The notes beneath the pieces are model-generated. The model did no database searches and was not told the DNA's origin. It saw only the letters and a program-made list of their open reading frames with translations. A stretch of DNA of 64,000 nt from Atherix ibis (Eukaryota > Arthropoda > Insecta > Diptera > Athericidae), in assembly GCA_958298945.1 (NCBI GenBank), contig OY282610.1, positions 33,301,667 through 33,365,666 on the forward strand, written 5' to 3'. Positions 25,501 to 37,500 of the stretch are shown here, piece after piece. Numbering within the stretch: the stretch's first letter is position 1; each line of letters opens with the position of its first letter. A program made the translations under genes and the position numbers.

Positions 25501-28500
25501 TTTTTTTCTTTTTTTTTAAATTTACATTATTCAATTTTTTATTTAAAATAGTAAAATAAAATGAAATAATTTTATTTATTATTATTGCATGAAAAATAAT
25601 TGCAAAATATTATCAATTTTCTGTTTTTAACTCAGCATATTTCGTTCTCTTTAATTAAATGTTGTTATCTATAATTATATTTAAAGCTTTTTTTTTATTT
25701 AATATTACCTTTACCTCTCCCCCCCCCTCTCATCTAATGAATTTTAAAAAATAAAAAAAAAATTAACTGAACAATATATTATTTAAACAAAAAAAAATTA
25801 AAAAAAACCAAGTCAATTTTGTTTGTTGTAAATCAATGAACTTGATTATTATTCATATAAGAGATTAAAGATAAATTACACAAATTTTGTTCAATTAATT
25901 TCAATAAATTTTTGCATTAAAATAAAATTTAGATAAGGGTTTTTTTCTTCTTCTTTTTTTTTTTTTAATTATTATTTTTAAGTAATTGTTATTGTATCGA
26001 TGTTAGAACTTTTCGGTTTTTGTTTGTTTTTTTTTTTCAAGTAAGATTCTTTTGCTGAAGAAATAATTCAAAAAATATTTGAAAAAAATTATTTCAAATA
26101 AACTATTAAATATAAAAAAAAATTAATTTAATTATTAATTTTTGTGACTGGAAAATCTTTACTTGAAAATGGTGAAAAAAATCCTTTTTACAAAACGTAT
26201 GTCAGATTAGAGTTTTGTGATCATAAATTTAATTAGTTTTTTGTAAAATTATTTACTAAATATTGGACTGTATTTAAGATACAAGCATAAAATAGAAATC
26301 GGACTTTTTTTTTATAATAGTATTGAAAAAAATTTTTTTTAAAGAAAAAATTCCTTTTTTCATTTTGTTAGTTAACATGAGAAATACGAGTACTCCCAAA
26401 AAAGCGAATAAGTAAAATTTTCCATTAAGAAAATAAGTCCTCTTTAAAAATATAAACTAAAAACTTATAGTTTTAATTCAATTTGTTTTTATTTGAAATT
26501 ATTGCAAAAATTTAAAAGTTATTATAAAATTTTTTTTGTTAAAGGACTTAATAATCCTTTTTTTTTTTTTTAATAAATTAAAATCGGAAAATCCTTTTTT
26601 TTTGTTCTTTTTTTCTTCTAAAACAATAAAAAAATTTTTAACACATAAAATAATAGTGATTGTTTTAATGGTTTTTTATATTAATTTCAGCAAAAAGAAA
26701 AGAAAAACAAAACAAAAAATGTGTGTTTTTGCTTTAAATTTCTAATTTATTAAAAAATTTCCCTCCATTTTCTTTTTCATCTGAATAAAATTTAATAGAA
26801 AATCTATCTTTATATAATCAATCATTGATTATGGATTATAAATAGAATTTCTATCGTTTGTTTATTACAATTTTATTTGAGGCTTTTTCTGTTATTATTA
26901 CTTGTTGAATGTTAAACTATAATTAATTGTAATAATTGTTATCCTTCCTTTGTAGCTAACTACTTACAGTCACCATAAGATTTTCTCAAAAAAAAAAATA
27001 AAAAAAAATAAACTTTATTTCTATTGTAATAAAATGCTTTCTATAATTTTCTTTTATCATTAAATTAATTTGTAAAATATTTTTTTATAATCATAACTTA
27101 ATAAATACCATAAATTTTGCTAAACAATTTCATTTATATCATAATATAATATAATATAATTATTATTTTATTTATTATTATAAATAAAAGTTTTTGTCTT
27201 TTTTATTTTTTCATATTTTAATAATAATAATAATTAGAATATTTTCATAAAAAAGCAAAAAAAAAAAATATTATTAATATTAATGAAAAAATCTATTTAT
27301 TTATTTTTATACAATAATAATAATTTTTTTCACACTCATATAATAATAATTAAAAATATTTTATATTATAGATTTTATGGACACTTATTTAATAATTACA
27401 GATGTTTTTTATAGCAGATTACTATAATTTCTCTTTTCGATTTTCTTTTATTTTCATGTTTATTGATGCTGATGATAAAATAATATATGTGTTGAAAAAA
27501 AAAATATTTTTTTTTTCTCTAAATGTGGCATTCATGTGGTATTTGTATATATTTTTTTTTTATTATTAAAAACTTCATTAATTTATATACCAAAATAAAA
27601 TAAAATAATTAACAAAAAAAAAAAAAAAAAAAACTTAAAACTATTTTCAAACAATTTGTAAAAAATTCGATTAAATTTATTTATGAAATTTACTATAAAA
27701 AAAAAAAAACTATATTATAAAAAAAAAATATGTAAAATTTTTTGGCAAATTTTTTGATTTTTTAATTATTTTCTTTTTTTTACTCTCTAAATATTTAAAC
27801 AATAATATTAATATAAATTGATGATCCTTAATAATGATGATAATAATGGAAATTATATAAAATAAATAAATAAAAAATAATTAATGAAAAAACAAAAATT
27901 AAACGAACAACCATCAGGATGAGTTTCATCCGTTCATTGAGGCACTATTGCCATTCGTCAAATCATTCTCGTATACGTGGTTCAATTTGCAGGCGGCGAA
28001 AAGGAAATATTATAAAAAGCACGAGAAACGTATGTCATTGGAGGAAGAAAGGCATTGTAAAGATGAATTGCAGGCAAGTTATTTTCTACAAAACCAAAAA
28101 AAAAAAAAAAAAACAAAAAAAAAAACCAAATGCTAACTAAAAGCAAACAAAAATACTAACAAAATTATTGAATAACTCTACTACTAATAATAAAATAAAA
28201 CTTAAAAAAAGATCCCATAAAACGAATTTTTACCTCAAATTAACTAATGACAAATAATATAATTAATGCGCAAAGTAACTACATTTAACATATCAAAATG
28301 AACTAAATCTAATTTAATAGGAAAGATTTTTTTTTTTTTTTTTTTGGTTCTTTTATAAAAAGTATTTTTTGATTAAAAAAAAAAATTCCTATAGCCACAA
28401 ACCTGACAGAACAAAAAATAAGTAACGCCTAAATGTGTACAAATTGCATTATTCATCTACTATTTTTATATTTAAAAAAAAAAATTATTGGCTATAGAAT

Positions 28501-31500
28501 TTTTATAATAAAGTTTTTAACGCTACAATAATTTACTGAATTAAGGTCATATAGATTATAGTATCGCTAAATTACTAGGAGATTATTAAATTTGCACTTT
28601 GGAAAATAAAGTTAAATTAAACATAATTAAAAATTCAGAAATTAATAAAATTTTTACTTTTTTGTAATATCAAAAAATTTGTCACGTGACTTCTTACAGG
28701 ACTCGATTATTTTGAGTTAATTTTTTAAGAGTTTCACGCATATTTCAAGTTGTAATTCGGCTAAAATGTACTCCAGACAGTCGGTTTTCGCAAATACAAT
28801 GGCTGCTTCATTATTATTTGTGGATTTTTGAAGCCAAGCGGGACGGTTATGACGACAATAGTTTCCTCTTAAAGAGGAATTTCAGCCTGAAATATGTGTA
28901 AAACTCATTAAACTGATATGTTAACATGTTGTGTGGCTCTAGCTCTTTTCGCACATACAATGGCAACTCCGTAATTATTTGTGGATTTTTTAAGCTAAGT
29001 GGGATGGTTATGAGAATAATAATTTCCTTTTAAAGAGGAGTTAGAGACTGAAATATGCGTCAAGCTCATCAAACCGATATTTTGACATGCCGTGTGGCTC
29101 TTGGCTCTTTTCGCAAATACAATGGCTGCTTCATAATTATTTGTGGATTTTTGAAGCCAAGCGGGACGGTTATGACGACAATAGTTTCCTCTTAAAGAGG
29201 AATTTCAGCCTGAAATATGTGTAAAACTCATTAAACTGATATGTTAACATGTTGTGTGGCTCTAGCTCTTTTCGCAGATACAATGGCACCTCCATAATTA
29301 TTTGTGGATTTTTTAGGCCAAGTGGGATGGTTATGAGAATAATAATTTCTTTTTAAAGAGGAGTTAGAGACTGAAATATGCGTGAAGCTCATCAAACCGA
29401 TATTTTGACATGCTGTGTGGCTCTTGGCTCTTTTCGAAGATACAATGGCTGCTTTATAATTATTTGTGGATTTTTTAGGCCAAGCGGGATGGTTGTGAGG
29501 ATAATAGTTTCTTCTTAAAGAAGAGTTACAGCCTGAAATATGCGGAAAACTCATCAATCCGATATGTTGACATGTTGTGTGGCTCTTAGTTCTTTTCACA
29601 GATACAATGGCTGCTCCATAATTATTTGTGGATTTTTTAAGCTAAGTGGGACGATTGTGAGGATAATAGTTTCCTCTAAAAGAGGAATTTCAACCTGAAA
29701 TATGCGGAAAACTCATCAATCCGTTATGTTGACATGATGTGTGGTTCTTAGTTCTTTTCGCAAATACAATGGCTGCTCCATAATTATTTGTGGATTTTTG
29801 AAGCCAAGCGGGACGGTTATGAGGATAATAGTTTCCTCTTAAAGCACGAACATAAAAACCACATTTTTTAATCAAACGATCCTTAAATCTTAAATTAAGC
29901 AAATGTCACCTTCAAGACTTTCTTTGTTTGACAGCTGTCAATTGACATGGCTGTACTTTTTAAACTATAAAATTGATAACCCATTATGATATTAAATTTA
30001 TGGTCAAATAATTATTTTTTGCATGACATTTGCCAGAAGCCACTTTATAGAACTTTGCAAATAGGCGAATTAGGAGACTTTATATTTTATGTGGAAATTG
30101 CCATGTTCTGATTTCGCCATTTTGGATATTTCTAAATTATTGGTGGCATCCACGCTCTATTAAAGTAGTGGACTACCTCACTCCATTTTCTATTACCACA
30201 GATTGATTCATTGTAGACAATTTGGGGCAGAATCTTCCACATCCATACAAATGAACCTACTTGCAACTCTGCTAATAAAGGGTTTTCGAATAAGAGTGAT
30301 ATGATTTTTTTTTTAAAAACACACTAATTGTTAAGGAAATTTAAATGTTTTTTATTTTATATGAAGTACAATCGATACAATTAAGTTCTGAATAAAACGT
30401 TATTCAAATAGCCTCCACAACTTCTTTTGCAGCAGCGAATTCGATGAAACCAATTTTCGAGCACTTTTTCCACTAAATCAAGTCGTATGTCATGAATAGC
30501 ACGTTCAATATTGACTTCTAAAGCTTGAAGAGAGTCTGGTATATTGCTAAAGACCAATGATTTCAAATAACCCCACAAGAAATAGTTTAATGGTGTTAAA
30601 TCATAACTTCTTGGAGGCCATTCAATGTCACAATTTCTGGAAATAATCGAAACTCAAAACTTTTCTCGCAATAATTCGGTTGTTGCACATGCTGTGTGGC
30701 ACGTAGTCCCGTCTTGTTGGAACCAAATGTTGTCAAGATCAACTCATTCCAGTTTCGGCCATAAAAAGTTGGTTATTATCGATCTATACCGCTCTCCATT
30801 GACAGTAAGTGTGTTACCAGCTTCAATTCGAAAGAAGTACGGACCGATGATTCCACCAGACCAAAAACCACACCAAACTTTCAATTTAGTTTCATGTTCA
30901 CTGTTCATGAATAATTTGTGGATTTTCTTCGCAGCAGAATCGACAGTTTTGTTTATTTACCGCACCACTCAGATGAAAGTGAGCCTCATCGGAGAAGATG
31001 ATTTTCTTAAAAAAATCTTTATCGTTTGCAAGTTGTTCCAAGATAAAATCAGCAAATTCACGACGTTTACGGTGGTCCAATGGCTTCAGTTCTTGACTGA
31101 TAACAATTTTATACGGTTTGAGACAGTCTCAATTCTCGAGAACGTCTTAGAGTCGACAAATTGCGGTCTTCAGTACCACTTGCCTGAACAACAGCAATAT
31201 TTTCATTACTTCGAGCGGTTCTTTATCTTATTGGTACTTGAATATTATGTAAAGAAATATTCAAGTACCAATAAGATAATGTACGCTCGAAATTTTTAAC
31301 AATTCGACGAATAGTGACCACAGTTGGACGATTATTACGACCATAAAATGGCAAAAGCGCACGAAAAGTTGCAATTGGAGAACTATTATTTTGATAATAA
31401 AATTGAATAATTTGTAAACGTAGTTCTTACGTATATCTCTTAATGATAAAATTGTAAAGATTACTTTAATAATATAATAAAAAAAAAACAGATCATAACA

Positions 31501-34500
31501 TATTACAAATGGCTGAAGCGTCACTTAGAAATCATATAACTCTTATTGGAAAACCCTATATTAGTAGTCACAAAAAAAGGAGAAAAATTCATTAAAGTGA
31601 AAAGACCAATCAGAAATTGAGGGTAAAATTTACAACTTTTGTTTTAAAAATGTTTGTATAGAAATCAAAACTTATAATTTGGTTGAATAAAATTATTTAT
31701 AAAAACTTGGGAATTGCGTGTGCAAAAATAATTTAAATAAAATGAGCACAACTAACTTTATAGTAAATGTGCGCTCTTTTTATTACTTTTTCAACACATT
31801 TCCGGTTTAATTTCATTGATTTCGTCTTGTATGGTAGGTTTTCTTTAAGTTGTTTAATTTTCTATGGTCAGTTAGCGTAGAACTTTTCCATTAAGTATCC
31901 TTAAAGAAAAAATCGGGAGTGGTTAAATATGGAGAGTACGGGAGTAAATTCACGGATGAAAAAACTAGTCACCGTAACAGCATTTAATAACCTCAAAAAA
32001 TAGAGATGCTCCTGTCTTAGCATTGCAGTACATCACAAACACTCCACGAACGTGGAAATGATTTTCACGTTCTCAGAAGCCGGCCATTTTGCTTCTCATT
32101 ATTAATTTTCCGTTAAAATTTGGATCTATCCTATCGCGCTCGTAAGCATTTAAGTATAGGTATAAATGCAAATCTTTATGAAAAATATTCCCCACATACA
32201 CTTTTAGGTATCGCAGCAATATTTTCGACTGAGTGTCCGGCACTAAAACTAACGAAAACTGTTCCATGTCCTTCAAAATTATTCACTATACTAAAAGGAA
32301 ATTTTGTCGGTTTATTGGGATAGACCAGGAGTGGGAAAGTTCGGCTCTTTGTTGAGTTAAGTGTGGGTCTCATTGAAAATTTAAATCCGTTTTTTTTTCA
32401 TTATTATTTAGGAATTTTTTGCACAAACCTTATTAAATTGAGTTAGTAAGGGAAGCGTTTAAGTCGTACGTAGTTGATTCGATAATAGGCTTTCCGAGGA
32501 AGTAAGTTTTTCTGAATACAAAAGAAGATCCTGGAACAGTTTTTACTGTTTTTTTTGGTCCCAGATCTAAAAATTTTGCTTCTTTTCGCAGCCATTCAGC
32601 CAAAAATGCGCTTCGTCCCGGAAGGTGATTTTTTCACGAAATATGGACTCCGTTGAATTGTGCTCTTGGAAGGAGGTCTATTTCGACCATAAATTCTAAT
32701 CGGCTCTCAGAATATCTGGCGATCAAAGCAACATTTTCTATAATAAATTGTCACTATCTCAAAGCATTGTTGAATCATGTAGCATTTTATGTTTAAATGG
32801 TTGTTATAAACAACACGAATGTATAAACATGACTGCATTGTCATTTGAAACGTCAAAGCAATAGGCTATTAAAGATGAGGTGTATCTATTGAAAAGCTCT
32901 TTATAAACACTGAAATTTGAAGGCTCTATACCAACACAATTTTTCATCTAACTTTCTGAGCGTCACAGTTTTTAATGAACTACTTTTGCAAAATGTTTTC
33001 TTACAATAATTACACATCAATGAAAGTTACAATATCCCATAATAGTTCTACCGCATCTACTCTCCATAACTGTCAAAAATCAACTGACAGAATGAGAGTT
33101 AACAAAAATGGCGTCACATAAAAGTTGTAAGACTACGTTAAGAATACACTGTTAAAAATACAAATAAAAAATACCAAATACAATATATGTAACAGGATAT
33201 TTTCTATATCAAAACAAATTAATTTATTCCTATTTAAACTTTTTTGAAAGTTTTCTTTTCAACTTTGCTCAACCTTGACGCTGATTTTTAGCCATTTCGA
33301 ATGTTCAGTTAATTTTTGACAGCTGCTTTGCTTGCACGTGTTTTCGCTTGTCTTCGATTTTTGCACATTCCAAAAAATGGATGAAAGTGTCTATTTTGGG
33401 AATAAGAAAAAGTCACTGCGAGCCAGATTTGGGGAATACGGTAGCTGCGGCATTATTAGTGTGTTGTTTTTGATCAAAAATTCGCGCACAAGCAACGATG
33501 CGTGAGTAGGGGTGTTATCATGGTGCAAAAGCCAATTTTTGTTCTTCCACAAATCCGGGTGTTTCTGGCCGATTGCTTGGCGCAACTTGCGCATAAGTTG
33601 CAGGTAATATTTCTTACTGACCATTCTACCCTGTGACAAGAACTCATGATGCACCACCCCGCTGCAATCGAAGAAAACTGTAAGCAAAACCTTCACATTC
33701 GACCGAACTTGGCACGATTTTTTCGGTCTTGGCTTGTGCGGCAGGTTCCATTGGGATGATTGAGCGTTTGTTTCCACGTCATAACCATAAATCCATGATT
33801 CGTCACCAGTTATGATCCTCTGGAGCAAATTTTGGTCGTCGGGGACAGAGTCCAACAGCTCCTTAGCAATGTTAATGCGATGCTGTTTGTGGTCGAAATT
33901 GGGCAAAAATCAAAGACGAGCCAAAACACGTGCAAGCAAAGTAGCTGTCAAAAATTAACTGAACATTCAAAATGGCCGAACTTGTCGACATAAGTGAGAG
34001 ACATGAGTACCAACATAAATTCAAAATTCGCGATACTTTTTGAACAGACCTCGTATAATAAAAAGATCAACTATCTAGAGTAGGACCTTAGATACTTCTG
34101 CTTAAGATATTTTAATTTTGGAATTATCACAACTTTTGAGGTCAACAATTTTAAACAATTTTTTGAAAACCATATACCACTTTTAGACCATTTTCCTCGT
34201 ATTGTAACTTTTCAGCAAAAGTAGATGAATTTTCGAGAAAAAAAATTATTTTAAACGGGAAAATGCATTTCAATCAATATTCGCGGGAAAATCTATTGAA
34301 AATAAATTTACGAAAATATTAATAAAGAATTTAAAAAATTATAGCTATTAAGAGAAGAGTATGGGACTAACCAACTTTTCCCATTTTTAATATGGGAAAT
34401 TATTATAAACTAACAGAGCACTTAGGATCAATACTTTGTATTAAAAACTACTGCAATAAAAGAATTAATTATAAAGAAAGTTTTTTATACGAATTGTTAT

Positions 34501-37500
34501 TAGGTAACTTTAGCTTAACTGTATGTCGAAATTATAGTAGTTTAGAAATATGAGAGAAGGCAGATTTCACACTCTCAAAGAAAAGTCTTTTTTTAACGCC
34601 TTAAAAAAAATTCTAAAAAGTGAAAATAATTTTTAAATAAAAACAAGTTGGGAAGCTAGTTATAAAAATAATATAGTTTTGGAATTTGTTTGGGGGTTGT
34701 ATCCATTTTAAATATTCAACTTAGGAATGACTATTTTTGCATATGTGCATATAAATTTGACTGCTTTGCGATTACAAAAATATTCACTTTTCAGTTTACA
34801 AGTAGTTACGCCTTATCCTTATAGGAAAAGGAATATTCTTGAGAAAAATTAATTCAGTTTAAATAGTAAAATTAATAATTTTCATTAATTTACAATAATT
34901 GGTGTGCCAAAATAAAGAGTAGCCCATCTGTTGTTTCTTTTTTTAATACTAAAATAAAACATACCTATTGTAAGCGAAGATTTTTATTGAAAATAAAAAT
35001 TTATTCTATTGCAATTTTATGTAAAAAAAGAACAATATTATTTATAAGACAACTAAGACTCAGTTTCCAGGCCTACATCCCAACGTTAAAATATTCGATG
35101 ACTTTTCCCAATAAAAGTGGATCAATGGCCTCAATTTCTTGTAGAATATTGTACTTTAGGTCTTGAATTCGCGTTTGCTGTCAAATAGTCCTAAAGAAAA
35201 AAAGTTCAATAGTGTCAAATCGAAGGATCTTGACGGCCAATTTACATCAGCGTTTCGTGAGATTTAACAAACCGCTATGTTGACATGTTCTGTGGCTTTT
35301 AGCGTTAACATGTCACAATATCGTTCAGAATTCACATTAATGGTCCCGTCATGATTATTTTCGAAGAATTACGACCCAATAATTCCACCAGCTCATAAAC
35401 TGAGCCAAATAATGGATGTCTTTAGGATACATCGATTTTTCATAAATCACATGAGGGTTTTTTTGCGCCCATTGATGTCGAGGAATTGTCATTTTTACAG
35501 AACGTCCCGTTTTTTTTAGTAACTTTCGATAATTAAAATGCACTGTTCTGTTGTTAATGACTGCATGACTAAAATTATACTACTTAATACATGACAGCTG
35601 GGAAAAAAAAATCATAACGTGCGTTTTGACAGATCTTTTGAAAGTTGCAAAGAAAACCAACAGATGGCTCACTCTCCAACAATTAAAACCAAACAACATT
35701 CAAACAATATTTGCCGCCATTAGAATTTGAATCTTTCTTCATTAAATGTTTGAATAATGCAATTGAAATAAATTTAAAAAAAAGTTATGCATTTATTAAG
35801 GGCTAATAGAAATTTTTTTATCATTTGGGCTAATATAAAATTTTTCGAATTTTTTTTATTAAAAAAGGAAAAATACTGCAAAATCAACGTTTTGTTTCTT
35901 ATGCTTCTTATAAACAAATCAATTTTAATGAAAACAATTAATCAAATGAAATATTAAGAAAATCCTTAAAACTTTTTCTATGTATTTTTTTTTTTTAAAT
36001 TATTTTTAATATTTAATTTAAGGAAAGTTTTTTTTTCTATGTGTATTTGGTTATAAAATTTACTGTATGTGTAGTATGCATATGGAAAAATTATGAGAGA
36101 ATATTTTATGAAAAATTTGTTTTTGAAATTAAAAATAAAAATTTGTTTTGTTTTCTTCAAATTTTTACTGTACTTAAAAGTGCAAAAGTTAATTTGCTAT
36201 TTTTTTCGGTTAATGACAGATTGATTAGAAACTTTTTTTTTTATAAAATACAAAATAAATTTGTTAAAAATATTCAAGTTTAAATAAAATATTTTCTCAA
36301 TAATATAATTATTATTAATTGATTGGCTACAAAAAAAAAAAAATTTTAAAAAATTTGTATTGATTGCGTTTAATTTAAAAAAAGAAAATTTTTTTTTTAA
36401 AATTTATTTATTTACAAAAAATTTTTTTTTTTAAAAATTAATTTGGAAACACCAGCCCCCCCTCACCCTTTAGAACGCCTTAAATGTGCAATATTAAAAT
36501 CGATGTATAATCAATGTTATTTTATAATAATTATTGTCTGTTTATGTATTTTGTTATAAAAATTATCAACTACTCGTATATGAAATGCATGCAATAATGT
36601 CGTAAGGTATCCTTTTGCATGGTACAACATTATTGTCATTTATAAAACAAACAAAAAATAATAATAAAAAAGAAATATTTAAAATAAAATACAACAACAA
36701 CAACAAAATACAATACATTTAATTTTATTACAAAAAGGAAAATATTTAAAAAAAAAAAAACAAAATCAATTAAAAACACCTTATTTTGTAGAATATTTTT
36801 TTAATTTAGTTTTGTTTTTTTCTTCTTCTTTCTTGAAAAATTGTGTGACAAAACCTAAAAACCAAAAAAAAAAAAAAACGAAACAAAAAAAACACCTAAC
36901 AAAATCCGAAATGTACAGAATGAAAAAGCGGAAGTGAAACAAAAATGGGCATCACGTCTATTATGTAAACTTCGAAAAGACATAACACAAGAATGCCGTG
37001 AGGATTTTGTACAAAGTATAACCGGTAAACGGCAGTCGATATGTGTCCTGTCGAATCCAGATCAAAAGGGTAAAATGAGACGTATCGATTGTCTAAGACA
37101 GGCTGACAAAGTGTGGCGATTAGATCTGGTTATGGTTATCCTGTTTAAGGCGATACCGCTCGAGAGCACCGATGGTGAACGACTGGAAAAGAATCCCGAC
37201 TGTACACATCCTGGCCTCTGTGTAAATCCGTATCATATAAATGTATCTGTTCGAGAGCTTGACTTATATTTGGCCAATTTTATAAATACACACGGTAATC
37301 TAAAATTCCTTTTCTATAATTAATGTTGGTTTTTTTTTTATTGTAATTTTAAATGTTGTTACAAAAAAAAAAACTCACCAAGTTCTTATAAATTCTAAAA
37401 TTTACAATAATTCTTGTATGTTATAGATTCATTAAGTCCACCGATTTATAACAACAAAAAAGATGATGAACGAAAACACAAAGGTAAGTCATCAAGCATT

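Noticed and set aside
29231..29902. Minus-strand frames encoding a repetitive [17 protein letters not shown] protein
   Set aside because: They exist only because the satellite period (162) is divisible by three; no start context, no independent coding bias and clear tandem DNA repeat.
30625..31299. 224-codon + strand frame
   Set aside because: It is the antisense shadow of the ITm transposase at 30283-31555; the real motifs read on the minus strand.
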